A stretch of 64,000 nt of DNA from Desulfotruncus arcticus DSM 17038. Lineage in GTDB: Bacteria > Bacillota > Desulfotomaculia > Desulfotomaculales > Desulfallaceae. Under the pieces are notes generated by a model that saw nothing but the letters and a program-made list of their open reading frames with translations, was not told the DNA's origin and did no database searches. A program made the translations under genes and the position numbers. Of this stretch, positions 27,373 to 38,828 are shown one piece after another; position 1 is the stretch's first letter, and each line of letters opens with the position of its first letter. The DNA lies in the NCBI RefSeq assembly GCF_900113335.1, contig NZ_FOOX01000011.1, positions 117,792 through 181,791 on the forward strand, in the 5' to 3' direction.

Positions 27373-28710
27373 TTAAATTTTAATAATTTTTTCCCTGCCC
27401 TTTTGCACTTGCCTGGTAGCATTACGGGTATCCATAACCAATTTGGCATGGTCAATAACGAATTGATAATCAACACTGGAGTGATCAGTTACTATTAATA
27501 CCAGATCAGCTTTAGCAATGTTTTCCCCGGTTAACTCAGTACAATGCAGCAGGCATTTGTTATCCGGTAAGGACAGCTGTGGTATATAGGGATCGAAGTA
27601 TTGAACAACTGCTTTTTTGTCTTGTAAATCCTTAATAATTTTTAAGGCTGGGGACTCCCGTATATCATTAATATCTTTCTTATAGGCCACCCCTAAAATT
27701 AAAATTTTAGAGCTGTTCAGACATTTACCGTTATCATTTAACACTGTTGTGATTTTTTGGATAATGTATTCTGGAATCTGGTTATTTAATTCTTCCGCCA
27801 ATTCAATAAATCGCGGTTGAAAGCCATAGGCCCTGGCCTTCCAGACCAAGTAAGCAGGGTCTATGGGTATGCAATGCCCTCCCACACCCGGGCCGGGGTA
27901 AAATACTTGAATACCATATGGCTTTGTAGCCGCAGCGTCTAATACTTCCCATATATCCAAGCCCATACGATTGCATAAAAGCATGAATTCATTGACCAGG
28001 GCAATATTCACCGCTCGATAAGAGTTTTCGAATATTTTGGTCATTTCAGCCGCATCAGGTGAACTAACTATAACCAAAGTGTTTAAACTTTGCTTGTAGA
28101 ACATAGCCGCTACATGACTGCAAAGAGGTGTTATACCGCCCACTACCTTGGCTATATCTTTTGGATGGTACAGTTTATTGCCTGGATCAACCCTTTCCGG
28201 AGAAAAAACCAGAAAATAATCAAGACCTGCTTTAAGTCCACTGACTTCCAACATAGGTAAAACTATTTCCCTGGTTGTTCCGGGGTAAGTAGTGCTTTCC
28301 AAATTAATTAATTGACCGACTCTAAGGTTTTGGGCTATTTCCTGAACGGCTGATTTGATGTAGGATAAATCAGGCTGGCGCATTTCTGAAAGCGGAGTGG
28401 GAACACAAACTATTACTACATCGGCTTGGGGCAGACAACTAAAACCCGTAGTTACACCTAGCCGCCCCGACTTGATCATCTCACCCAGATCTTTATCGTT
28501 TACATCCTGGATATAATTTTTGCCCTCTTTGAGCATGTTAATGCGCGAATCATCAATATCAATGCCCATAACTTTAAAGCCTGCTTTAGCTTGCTGCACT
28601 GCCATCGGCAGCCCCACGTAACCCAGGCCAATTACAGCAATACTCGCTGTTTTATTAATAAATTTTGCAATAAGTTGTTCGGCTAATTTCCCCTGTTTAG
28701 TGCCAAACAT
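27373..28710 (-). CDS. Nucleotide-sugar dehydrogenase (UDP-HexNAc 6-dehydrogenase type)
   Basis: 445 aa. Two-step NAD-dependent oxidation of a UDP-sugar C6 to the uronate. The N-terminal Rossmann motif is AVIGLGYVGLPMAV, the signature VCVPTPLSEMRQPDLSY follows, and the catalytic cysteine is in GVGGHCIPIDP. The C-terminal domain has GVAYKKDINDIRESPA. These features match the WbpA/TuaD-like group acting on UDP-GlcNAc rather than short UDP-glucose dehydrogenases. It stands 16 bp from the WbpM-like gene. Confidence 0.88.
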   Translation of the reverse strand: MFGTKQGKLAEQLIAKFINKTASIAVIGLGYVGLPMAVQQAKAGFKVMGIDIDDSRINMLKEGKNYIQDVNDKDLGEMIKSGRLGVTTGFSCLPQADVVIVCVPTPLSEMRQPDLSYIKSAVQEIAQNLRVGQLINLESTTYPGTTREIVLPMLEVSGLKAGLDYFLVFSPERVDPGNKLYHPKDIAKVVGGITPLCSHVAAMFYKQSLNTLVIVSSPDAAEMTKIFENSYRAVNIALVNEFMLLCNRMGLDIWEVLDAAATKPYGIQVFYPGPGVGGHCIPIDPAYLVWKARAYGFQPRFIELAEELNNQIPEYIIQKITTVLNDNGKCLNSSKILILGVAYKKDINDIRESPALKIIKDLQDKKAVVQYFDPYIPQLSLPDNKCLLHCTELTGENIAKADLVLIVTDHSSVDYQFVIDHAKLVMDTRNATRQVQKGREKIIKI

Positions 28711-28726
28711 TCGCAGACACCGCCCT

Positions 28727-30139
28727 TTAATTCTGTTTTAGACCCACAACGTTCATCAAATATGCCAGCAGCTCCTGATTTGAATAATTGCACTGATCTA
28801 CAATCTCCAACATATCAATCAGTCCAATAAAATTATTCTTTTTCGAAGCTATCTTGAAAATTCGCTCATGTTTCGTGGGCATAATCTGTTCTTCATCTGA
28901 ATAAAGCTTTTCTTCATATTTTTCCCCCGGACGAATGCCAGTATATTGTATCGCTATATCTTTTCCCGGTTCATAACCGGACAACCTAATTAAGTTTTTA
29001 GCAAGATCAGTTATATAAATTGGCTGACCCATGTCTAAAACAAATATTTCACCTCCCCGTGCCAAAGCTCCGGCCTGAATAACGAGCTGTACCGCCTCGT
29101 ATATAGTCATAAAATAACGCTTCATAGCCGGGTGGGTTACGGTAACCGGCCCACCGGAGGCAATTTGTTTTTTAAATAAAGGAATTACACTGCCTCTGCT
29201 GCCAAGTACGTTTCCAAACCGAACTGCTACAAAATTAGTGGTGCTTACACCGTTCATCCACTGAATAACCATTTCCGCCGCCCTTTTAGTGGCTCCCATA
29301 ACACTGGTTGGGTTCACCGCCTTGTCAGTTGAAATTAGCACAAAAATTTCCGTATTGTTTAAATGAGCAGCTTCAGTTAGTATCCTGGTTCCCTGAATGT
29401 TGTTTTTTACAGCTTCTTCTTGATTTTTTTCCATCAAAGGCACATGCTTATGGGCCGCAGCATGAAAAACAACAGCGGGACGGAATTGATTAAAAATTTG
29501 GCTGACCCGCCGGCAATCCCGAATATCTGCAATAACCGCGGCTAAAGGCACATCCGGGTATTTTTGCTTAAGCTCCCGCTCAATTTCATAAATACTGTTT
29601 TCACCATGCCCGAGCAAAACAATCATTTTAGGCTCAAAGACGGCTATCTGGCGACATATTTCCGAGCCAATTGATCCTCCAGCACCTGTAATCAGAACTA
29701 CCTTGTCTGTTAGATAGTTGGCTATCTCGTTAATATTTAACGTTACTGCACTGCGACCAAGTAAATCTTCAACCTCAATGTCCCGGATATCGCTAATTTT
29801 AATTTTTCCGGTGATCAAATCATAAATCCCGGGTAAAATCTTTAATTGAACTTTTGTTTTTTGACATATCTCCACAATTTGCTTTATTACTTCACCAGAC
29901 ACAGATGGCATAGCTATAACTATGTAATTTATTTTTAGTTTTTTTACTATATTGGTTATACAATGCCTATTGCCTAAAACCGGGAGGCCATGGAGTATGG
30001 TAGTTTGTTTCTTAGGATCATCGTCCACAAAGGCTACCGGCACCCATTCACTGTTTACCCTTTGCTTCAGCACTTCCGCCACAATTCCCCCGGCTACACC
30101 TGCGCCGACTATTAACACCTTTTTTTTGTGCCCAGCCAA
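28727..30139 (-). CDS. CapD/WbpM-like UDP-sugar 4,6-dehydratase lacking membrane helices
   Basis: 470 aa from a TTG at 30139. It has an N-terminal nucleotide-binding domain (VLIVGAGVAGGIVAEVL, AFVDDDPKKQ) and a C-terminal extended SDR domain: LITGAGGSIGSEICRQI, HAAAHKHVPLM, STDKAVNPTSVMGATKR and RFGNVLGSRGSVIPLF. The catalytic Tyr is Met (MGATK), as in WbpM and FlaA1 enzymes that make UDP-4-keto-6-deoxy-HexNAc. Typical CapD proteins of ~600 aa carry four N-terminal helices; these are absent. It is the first gene of the leftward cluster. Confidence 0.87.
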   Translation of the reverse strand: MAGHKKKVLIVGAGVAGGIVAEVLKQRVNSEWVPVAFVDDDPKKQTTILHGLPVLGNRHCITNIVKKLKINYIVIAMPSVSGEVIKQIVEICQKTKVQLKILPGIYDLITGKIKISDIRDIEVEDLLGRSAVTLNINEIANYLTDKVVLITGAGGSIGSEICRQIAVFEPKMIVLLGHGENSIYEIERELKQKYPDVPLAAVIADIRDCRRVSQIFNQFRPAVVFHAAAHKHVPLMEKNQEEAVKNNIQGTRILTEAAHLNNTEIFVLISTDKAVNPTSVMGATKRAAEMVIQWMNGVSTTNFVAVRFGNVLGSRGSVIPLFKKQIASGGPVTVTHPAMKRYFMTIYEAVQLVIQAGALARGGEIFVLDMGQPIYITDLAKNLIRLSGYEPGKDIAIQYTGIRPGEKYEEKLYSDEEQIMPTKHERIFKIASKKNNFIGLIDMLEIVDQCNYSNQELLAYLMNVVGLKQN

Positions 30140-30245
30140 AATCTCGTCCCTCTCTTTTGAAATATATTGTGATTGCCTTACCTTACTTTATTTTGCATAA
30201 TATGGCAGCATTATTAAAAAGGTGCATACACAATCCATTAATTAA

Positions 30246-30261
30246 AAAAGTGCGCACTTTT
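30246..30261. promoter_or_regulatory. Perfect 16-bp palindrome upstream of the EPS cluster
   Basis: AAAAGTGCGCACTTTT reads the same on both strands and lies ~107 bp before the first EPS gene, within a region that should hold its promoter. It looks like an operator for a dimeric regulator. No convincing -35/-10 pair was identified nearby, so the assignment is tentative. Confidence 0.45.
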
Positions 30262-30305
30262 GATACTCAAAATCATCAGTTATGGGCAAAGCGGAAAGCG
30301 GGCAC

Positions 30306-30341
30306 AAAAAAAACACCTTCAACATAAATGAAGAAGGTGTT
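30306..30341 (-). terminator. Intrinsic terminator of the tRNA transcript
   Basis: AACACCTTC (30312-30320) pairs with GAAGGTGTT (30333-30341). On the minus strand the stem is followed by eight consecutive T residues. It closes the tRNA-Lys/tRNA-Glu transcript and insulates the EPS genes. Confidence 0.9.
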
Positions 30342-30345
30342 TTAT

Positions 30346-30421
30346 TGGTGACCCCACCGGGATTCGAACCCGGGTTACCGCCGTGAAAGGGCGGTGTCTT
30401 AGGCCTCTTGACCATGGGGCC
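30346..30421 (-). tRNA. tRNA-Glu (anticodon TTC)
   Basis: A 76-nt cloverleaf including encoded CCA. The acceptor arm is GGCCCCA paired with TGGGGTC, the anticodon loop is CTTTCAC and the T arm contains GGTTCGAATCC. All arms fold. It lies 11 bp downstream of tRNA-Lys in the same transcript. Confidence 0.97.
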
Positions 30422-30432
30422 ATTTTGGTGGT

Positions 30433-30508
30433 TGGTGAGCCATCCGCGACTCGAACGCGGGACACCCTGATTAAAAGTCAGGTGCTCTACCGACTGAGCT
30501 AATGGCTC
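30433..30508 (-). tRNA. tRNA-Lys (anticodon TTT)
   Basis: A 76-nt cloverleaf including encoded CCA. The acceptor stem GAGCCAT pairs with ATGGCTC, the anticodon stem-loop is CTGACTTTTAATCAG and the T loop is GTTCGAG. It has its own promoter just upstream. Confidence 0.97.
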
Positions 30509-30527
30509 ACAAATCCTACAGTTCTAT

Positions 30528-30556
30528 ATATTACATTAGATTAACTGATGTGTCAA
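30528..30556 (-). promoter_or_regulatory. SigA-type promoter of the tRNA genes
   Basis: On the minus strand a perfect -35 TTGACA (30551-30556) is separated by 17 bp from -10 TAATAT (30528-30533), 20 bp before the tRNA-Lys gene. Confidence 0.85.
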
Positions 30557-30590
30557 CAATCTTATAATTCCAGTTTTGTAAATTGCTTTT

Positions 30591-30618
30591 AACGGGCGGC
30601 GCTAATACGCCGCCCGTT
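30591..30618 (-). terminator. GC-rich hairpin after purA
   Basis: AACGGGCGGCG pairs perfectly with CGCCGCCCGTT across a 6-nt loop, 22 bp after the purA stop. The following sequence is AAAAGCAATTT on the minus strand, without a proper T-tract, so termination is likely but not textbook. Confidence 0.55.
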
Positions 30619-30639
30619 AGCTCCAAAATTAAATCAAGC

Positions 30640-33326
<2,687 letters not shown>

Positions 33327-33485
33327 TAATACTAACCTCCTGTTGACCACTCATTATATTTTGTGCTACCGGCATAAAAATAACCCAAACCAATGCTGGT
33401 GTTTGAGTCATCAATTAATAAGTGTAACTAGATTATTAGTTCATAAATAGTTCTCCGAATTATGTTATAAAAGCACAGCAATACT

Positions 33486-33515
33486 ATAGTATCAAAAGGA
33501 GACGCTGTCTGTCAA
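33486..33515 (-). promoter_or_regulatory. SigA-type promoter for the flavoprotein-purA operon
   Basis: On the minus strand -35 TTGACA (33510-33515) and -10 TACTAT (33486-33491) are 18 bp apart, directly after the dnaB stop codon. The -10 lies inside a 12-bp palindrome ATACTATAGTAT (33481-33492), which could be an operator. The 5' leader to the GTG is about 150 nt and otherwise featureless. Confidence 0.8.
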
Positions 33516-33516
33516 G

Positions 33517-34860
33517 TTATTCATTCGTGGCCGGTTCATCTGTTCTGCGGGCGAGGTCCATAAATTTAGTATATTGTTTAAGGAAGGCCAATTCCACAGT
33601 TCCCGTAGGGCCATTTCTTTGCTTGGCGACAATTATATCTGCAATGCCTCTCTTTTCAGTCTCAGGGTTATAATATTCATCGCGGTAGATAAACATTACT
33701 ACGTCAGCATCCTGTTCAAGGCTTCCGGATTCCCTCAGGTCAGACAATTGCGGCTTTTTATCCTGTCGTTGTTCCACCGAGCGGCTTAACTGGGCCAGTG
33801 CCATAACCGGCACATTTAATTCTTTGCCCAGCGCTTTTAGCGAACGAGAAATTTCTGCTATTTCCTGCTGTCTGTTTTCCACCTTGCGGCTGCCCTGCAT
33901 TAGCTGCAAATAATCAATAATAATTAGCGCCAGGCCTCTTTCCATGTGCATCCGCCTGGCCTTGGCCCTTAATTGCCGGATTGTCAGCATGCCGGAGTCG
34001 TCAATGAAAATAGGCATTTGGGCCATATCCCTGGCCTTTTGGGTCAACTGGGACCAATCAGTGTCACTGATAAACCCGGAACGCAGTTTATGCTGATCTA
34101 TCCTGGCCTCAGCGCAAATCATCCGTTGCACCAGCTGTTCCTTGGACATTTCCAGGCTAAATATAGCAATTGGCTTTTTCGTCTGCAGCGCTGCATGATA
34201 ACCGATACACATACCAAAGCTGGTTTTGCCCATGGAGGGCCTGGCCGCCACTATGATCAGATCGCCGGGCTGAAGTCCCTGGCAGATATTGTCAAGCTCT
34301 TTAAAACCTGTCGGAACACCGGTTATTTCACCCTTATGTTTTTGCAGAAACTCAAAATGTTTAAAGGTTTCTAACAGAATATCCTTTATTTCTGTAAAGG
34401 CAGTGAAGGTACGGCGTGAACCAAGTTCAAACAGCATTTTTTCGGCTTCTTCCATCAGCCGCTCAGCGTCTTCGTTGCCCTCATAGCCCATATCGGCTAT
34501 GCGAATTGATAAATTTATTAAATTTCTTAACAGTGCTTTTTCTTCAACAATTCGGGCGTAGTATTCAACATTGGCGGCAGTGGGTGAAATATTGGTCAGG
34601 GTGGCGACGTAAGTAGCTCCGCCGACCTTTTCCAGTTCGCCCTTGCGGCGCAATTTATCTGTAACCGTAACCAGGTCGGCGGCCTGACTGTTTTCTTCAA
34701 GTTCAAGGATGGCATTGTAAATAACCCGGTGAGATTCCAGGTAGAAATCTTCCGGGTTAAGAAAACGGATTACCTTGGATATAGCTTTGTTTTCCAAAAG
34801 TAGTGCCCCAAGCACGGATTGCTCGGCATCTATATTATGGGGGGGTACCTTATCCCACAT
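33517..34860 (-). CDS. dnaB: Replicative DNA helicase
   Basis: 447 aa. Hexameric 5'-3' helicase that unwinds DNA at the fork. The N-terminal DnaB domain begins VPPHNIDAEQSVLGALLLENKA. The RecA-like domain carries ARPSMGKTSFGMCIG (Walker A), IFSLEMSKEQLVQRM, LALIIIDYLQLM (Walker B) and LRESGSLEQDADVVMFIYRD. The upstream neighbour is lonC, separated by a palindromic repeat; rplI and dnaB lie close together as in many Firmicutes. Confidence 0.97.
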   Translation of the reverse strand: MWDKVPPHNIDAEQSVLGALLLENKAISKVIRFLNPEDFYLESHRVIYNAILELEENSQAADLVTVTDKLRRKGELEKVGGATYVATLTNISPTAANVEYYARIVEEKALLRNLINLSIRIADMGYEGNEDAERLMEEAEKMLFELGSRRTFTAFTEIKDILLETFKHFEFLQKHKGEITGVPTGFKELDNICQGLQPGDLIIVAARPSMGKTSFGMCIGYHAALQTKKPIAIFSLEMSKEQLVQRMICAEARIDQHKLRSGFISDTDWSQLTQKARDMAQMPIFIDDSGMLTIRQLRAKARRMHMERGLALIIIDYLQLMQGSRKVENRQQEIAEISRSLKALGKELNVPVMALAQLSRSVEQRQDKKPQLSDLRESGSLEQDADVVMFIYRDEYYNPETEKRGIADIIVAKQRNGPTGTVELAFLKQYTKFMDLARRTDEPATNE

Positions 34861-34881
34861 TTATTAATCACCTGTCGTTTT

Positions 34882-34971
34882 GTAGAATTCAGAATTCAGG
34901 AGTCAGGAGCCAGAATACTAAGAGACAATAACCCGTTTTTTCATTCTGAATTCTGTCTCCTGACTCCTGAC
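34882..34971. repeat. Dispersed palindromic repeat, family A, copy 2
   Basis: TCAGGAGTCAGGAG (34896-34909) is perfectly inverted at 34957-34970. The core carries GAGACAATAACCCG and TTTTTTCATT, matching copy 1 at 15327-15413 with a few substitutions. It occupies almost the whole spacer between lonC and dnaB. Confidence 0.87.
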
Positions 34972-34977
34972 TACTAA

Positions 34978-36903
34978 TCAATTATCTGGTTGTATCGACG
35001 TTTTAAAAACGTGCTCAATTATTTCCTCTACTGAAACCACTGTGACAACATTAACCCCCCTGGTATCAGTGGGCACATCTTTTTGGTTCTCCCAGGGGAC
35101 ATATACTGTTTTAACACCACACTGTTTAGCACCATAAATCTTTTCAGGAACACCGCCCACGGCTTTTACCCTACCCTGAATGGACAGCTCGCCGGTAACA
35201 GCAATGTCCTGAGGAATTGAGCGATTTTCCAGAGCGCTGTAAACTGCCAGAAAAATTGCCACACCCGCCGAAGGGCCGTCGATGCGCCCTCCGCCCACCA
35301 CATTAACATGCACGTCGTAATCATGCAGATCACGCCCGGTCAGCTTGCGCAATACTGAGGCGGCATTAAAAACTGAATCCTTGGCCATACTCCCCGCAGT
35401 TTCATTAAACCGGATCACTCCGCCACCCTTGCGACCGGCCGGAAAAGCCATCGCTTCAATTTCCAAAGCCGAACCCAGGTAACCGGAAACACCCAGTCCG
35501 AAAATCCGGCCGACTTCTCCTTCACCACCGGCCTTTCTGCAGGTATACGGTGTCAGCCGGCTGACCTGGATAACCTCATACACATCGTCCAATACAATTA
35601 CAGGTTGATTGTTTCCACCGGCTTTGTAGCAGGCAATAGCATAAGCATCTGCCAGAAAGTTTACAGCCTTTCTTCCTTCTATGGTGTATTCGGCAATAAC
35701 CTCGGCAACTCCCTCTTGAAGAGAGACACCGAGCCTGCCGGCAGCCTGATAGACGATTTCACGAATGTCTGCCGGCGTTAATGGTTCAAAATATATTTCA
35801 GCGCAGCGGCTGCGAATAGCCGGGTTTATTTCTTCCGGTTCCCGGGTGGTAGCCCCAATCAAAATAAAATCGGCCGGAGCGCCCTCTTCAAACAACTTTT
35901 TAATATACCTGGGCAGATTAGCATCAGCCGGGTCATAATAAGATGATTCAAAGAAAACCCTTTTATCTTCCAGAACTTTGAGCAATTTGCTTTGTAAAAT
36001 GGGATCAAGTTCCCCTACCTCATCAATAAACAGCACACCTGTGTGCGCATCGGTAACCAATCCCGGTTTCGGTTCCGGAATGCCGCTGTCGGCCAGATCG
36101 CGCCTGGCACCCTGGTAAATGGGGTCATGCACCGAACCCAGCAGCGGGTTGGTTGATTCTCGCGGGTCCCAGCGCAGCGTAGTTCCGTTTACTTCAATAA
36201 ACGGCGCATCTTGGTTAAACGGACTGTTGGGTAAAGCACGCGCTGCTTCCAGCGCCAGTCTCGCTGCTGTCGTTTTTCCCACACCAGGCGGTCCGTAAAG
36301 AATAATGTGCTGGGGGAAAGGCGAAGCCAACTTTGACAAAAGAGATCGTACCGGGCGTTCTTGCCCAACGATTTGGTCAATGGCAGCAGGTCTCAGTACA
36401 TCCAGAGCACGTCTGGTCAGGTTTTTTTGATCCAGCTTTTCAAGTATGGCCAACTTTTTTAATGTTTGGGCATTTTCGGGTCCGGTGTTTTCTTTAATGA
36501 TTTGCATCTTAATTTCACGAACGTATTCTTCGTGACGTTGTTGCATGCGTTCATTAATTTTTTTATCCAGATCATCTTCTACTGTTCGTCTGGCTATGAT
36601 GTCGGCCAGTTCTTCACCAATTTCATCCAATATGGCCGGTATCTCATCCATACCCGGTACTGTATCGGGAGTAGGGTCTTCAAAAACCAATTTTTTCAAC
36701 GCTAATACTTGTTCCGTCAGATTTTCCGAACGCATCATTTTTAAAACATTTAATTTCCCAGCCCGTAAAACAATTTTATCCGACCCGTATAAATCGGAAA
36801 GAACATTATATAAAGCATTAACTTGTCTTTTAAGCTGTTCAAGCTCCCTGAACTTTGGTCCCAGATCTGTTTTGCCTTTGATTTTCTCAAAAAAACCTTT
36901 CAT
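34978..36903 (-). CDS. lonC: Lon-family ATP-dependent protease, sporulation type LonC
   Basis: 641 aa. Unlike LonA it lacks the N-terminal substrate domain and starts with a ~170-residue helical region. The AAA+ module has HIILYGPPGVGKTTAARLAL (Walker A) and GVLFIDEVGELDP (Walker B), and the C-terminal S16 protease domain has GGRIDGPSAGVAIFLA with the catalytic serine and GRVKAVGGVPEKI with the lysine. LonC is typical of spore-forming anaerobes. Function in sporulation is family knowledge, not shown here. Confidence 0.9.
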   Translation of the reverse strand: MKGFFEKIKGKTDLGPKFRELEQLKRQVNALYNVLSDLYGSDKIVLRAGKLNVLKMMRSENLTEQVLALKKLVFEDPTPDTVPGMDEIPAILDEIGEELADIIARRTVEDDLDKKINERMQQRHEEYVREIKMQIIKENTGPENAQTLKKLAILEKLDQKNLTRRALDVLRPAAIDQIVGQERPVRSLLSKLASPFPQHIILYGPPGVGKTTAARLALEAARALPNSPFNQDAPFIEVNGTTLRWDPRESTNPLLGSVHDPIYQGARRDLADSGIPEPKPGLVTDAHTGVLFIDEVGELDPILQSKLLKVLEDKRVFFESSYYDPADANLPRYIKKLFEEGAPADFILIGATTREPEEINPAIRSRCAEIYFEPLTPADIREIVYQAAGRLGVSLQEGVAEVIAEYTIEGRKAVNFLADAYAIACYKAGGNNQPVIVLDDVYEVIQVSRLTPYTCRKAGGEGEVGRIFGLGVSGYLGSALEIEAMAFPAGRKGGGVIRFNETAGSMAKDSVFNAASVLRKLTGRDLHDYDVHVNVVGGGRIDGPSAGVAIFLAVYSALENRSIPQDIAVTGELSIQGRVKAVGGVPEKIYGAKQCGVKTVYVPWENQKDVPTDTRGVNVVTVVSVEEIIEHVFKTSIQPDN

Positions 36904-36948
36904 TATGTCTGTGCTCCTTGTTGTCGATTTACTGTATTCAGCACAAAA

Positions 36949-37395
36949 TCACTCCGCTACTACGTTTACAGTGATTTGAGCCTGCACTGCAGGGTGCAGC
37001 TTTAAAACCACGGGATACTCACCAAGCGCTTTGATGGGGTTTTTTAAGATGATCTTTTTCTTATCCACAACCAGTCCGTGATTATTTTGCAAGGCATCGG
37101 CAATATCCTTATTACTGATCGCCCCAAAAAGTTTCCCTGCTTCACCTACCCGGGTACTTATTACAATCTTTAGACCCTCAATTTTACTCCCCAGTTCCCT
37201 GGCCTTGTCTTCAGCTTGTTTCTTTTGTTCATTTACTGCGCGCTTTTGCATTTCCAGATTTTTTAGTTTGCCTCCTGTTGCCTCTACAGCAAGGCCTCTG
37301 GGAATTAAGAAGTTTCGGGCGTATCCTTCAGCCACATTGATGACATCACCTTTTTTACCTAGCTTTTTAACATCATCAAGGAGTATTAGCTGCAT
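36949..37395 (-). CDS. rplI: 50S ribosomal protein L9
   Basis: 148 aa, the typical size. The N-terminal globular domain ([38 protein letters not shown]) is followed by the long central helix rich in Lys/Glu and a C-terminal domain ending in VNVVAE. L9 binds 23S rRNA domain V. It lies 3 bp from the DUF2232 gene, an order conserved in Bacillus (yybS-yybT-rplI). Confidence 0.97.
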   Translation of the reverse strand: MQLILLDDVKKLGKKGDVINVAEGYARNFLIPRGLAVEATGGKLKNLEMQKRAVNEQKKQAEDKARELGSKIEGLKIVISTRVGEAGKLFGAISNKDIADALQNNHGLVVDKKKIILKNPIKALGEYPVVLKLHPAVQAQITVNVVAE

Positions 37396-37398
37396 CTA

Positions 37399-38382
37399 TT
37401 AACCTCCTTTAGATCCCTCATCACTATCCGTAGACAGACGTCTCAAATTTGCCACGGGGTCAACAACACCCAAGGAGAGTATTATAGCCGTGGCGAGGGG
37501 TAAATATAAAAATAATGCAACGGTAATGATAATTTTCACTACCTTAGGCATCTTCCAGGCCCGCAAAAAAAACATCAACACAGCTGTTCCAAGGACAAAA
37601 AAGATAAATGCTGATATATACAGTATATTTTTACCGATTATATTCACTATTCTTAACGAGAATTCTTCACCGGCCATTGCCATAGCTAGACCGGTAATAA
37701 CCAGCCAAATTGAATACCAGGGTAACCTCCATTCCAAAAACTTAAATTCAGGGGCGGCATCATAACCAAGTTTTCGTATTAGTAGCCTGGTAATAAAATA
37801 AGTAAAAATAGTCATAAAAATTGTCCAAACTGCTATTGTACCCGGAAGCAATACCTGAACCAGATGAATTATTTGATCTGCCACCTGTTGAAATTGTTGC
37901 CTTCCAATTTCATCCATCATCCCATTTTGACGGTACATTTCAGCCACTTGGTCCATAGCGGCCCGAAATTCGGTTGTTACATTGGCATACCCGACCCCTG
38001 ACAGTACAAAACTGACGAACAAATTTAAGGCCGCCACTGCCAGCGCCCAAAAGAATAAAACAGCCATGCTGCTGTCAACCGAGACCTTATTTTTGATAAG
38101 CAAACCAATAATTACGCCAGTGGGACCAAATTGCATAACCAACATTAATGCTGAACCAATATGTCCAAAGGCGACTATTAGCATAAAAGTAGCCAAGCCA
38201 AGCGATAACAGCCCATATAACAAATTGTTTTTAATTATTAAATAGGCCAGTGGCACTGGTAAAAGCAGTGTTACCAGATAAAAGGCCGGAACAATATATA
38301 AGCCAAGCAGTCCAAGCAATGCAAGTAAGCCGGCCACAACTACTGTTTCAATTAAAGCCGGATAATTATCCTTTGCAATCAA
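37399..38382 (-). CDS. YybS-like membrane protein (DUF2232)
   Basis: 327 aa with about eight hydrophobic helices, including LLGLLGLYIVPAFYLVTLLLPVPLAYLI at the N-terminus and a FITRLLIRKLG boundary after the middle helices. Size, hydropathy and position next to rplI match the YybS/DUF2232 family of Firmicutes, for which no activity is established. The downstream yybT (gdpP) usually seen between yybS and rplI is absent here. Confidence 0.8.
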   Translation of the reverse strand: MIAKDNYPALIETVVVAGLLALLGLLGLYIVPAFYLVTLLLPVPLAYLIIKNNLLYGLLSLGLATFMLIVAFGHIGSALMLVMQFGPTGVIIGLLIKNKVSVDSSMAVLFFWALAVAALNLFVSFVLSGVGYANVTTEFRAAMDQVAEMYRQNGMMDEIGRQQFQQVADQIIHLVQVLLPGTIAVWTIFMTIFTYFITRLLIRKLGYDAAPEFKFLEWRLPWYSIWLVITGLAMAMAGEEFSLRIVNIIGKNILYISAFIFFVLGTAVLMFFLRAWKMPKVVKIIITVALFLYLPLATAIILSLGVVDPVANLRRLSTDSDEGSKGG

Positions 38383-38499
38383 GGAATCACCTCAATGGTG
38401 GAATCAAAAATTATACTTCTGCAATAAAACGATCATTTCCTTCCGTAACGTATAGTTTTTAGCCTGTTATTTGTTGCCCGGCGTACCAGGTCCCAAAAA

Positions 38500-38576
38500 T
38501 AAAGGAAGGGGAACCATATTTGTTCCCCCCCAACATTATATTGAAGGGGACATTCCCCGCGAGGTGTGTCCCCTTT
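38500..38576 (-). terminator. Double hairpin after rpsR, including family B repeat copy 1
   Basis: The first hairpin on the minus strand, GGGGACA/TGTCCCC (38546-38573), is a copy of repeat family B. A second hairpin, GGGGAAC/GTTCCCC (38508-38528), is followed by CCTTTATTTTT. Together they should end the rpsF-ssb-rpsR transcript. Confidence 0.75.
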
Positions 38577-38585
38577 CCTTAATCT

Positions 38586-38816
38586 TTATTCCAGTGTAAA
38601 TGGCAATAAGGCAATATTGCGAGCCCGCTTCACGGCAACAGTAAGCATTCTTTGATGCCGGGCACAGTTGCCGGAAATGCGGCGGGGCAGTATTTTGCCC
38701 CTCTCAGTTATATATTTCTTCAATCGGGGTACGTCTTTGTAATCAACTTTTTCCATTTTATCGACACAAAAACTGCAAATACGCTTTTTACCCCGGCGTC
38801 CACGTTCACGCTTCAT
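38586..38816 (-). CDS. rpsR: 30S ribosomal protein S18
   Basis: 76 aa. Motifs are [42 protein letters not shown], matching S18. Cysteines in CSFC and NCARH are of the zinc-associated type. It forms a heterodimer with S6 on the platform of the small subunit. It follows ssb by 12 bp in the conserved rpsF-ssb-rpsR operon. Confidence 0.97.
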   Translation of the reverse strand: MKRERGRRGKKRICSFCVDKMEKVDYKDVPRLKKYITERGKILPRRISGNCARHQRMLTVAVKRARNIALLPFTLE

Positions 38817-38828
38817 TTAAACTTCCTC

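Noticed and set aside
36545..36979. Rightward 144-codon frame over the lonC start and rplI end
   Set aside because: Opposite to two well-supported genes, with low-complexity composition and no ribosome site.
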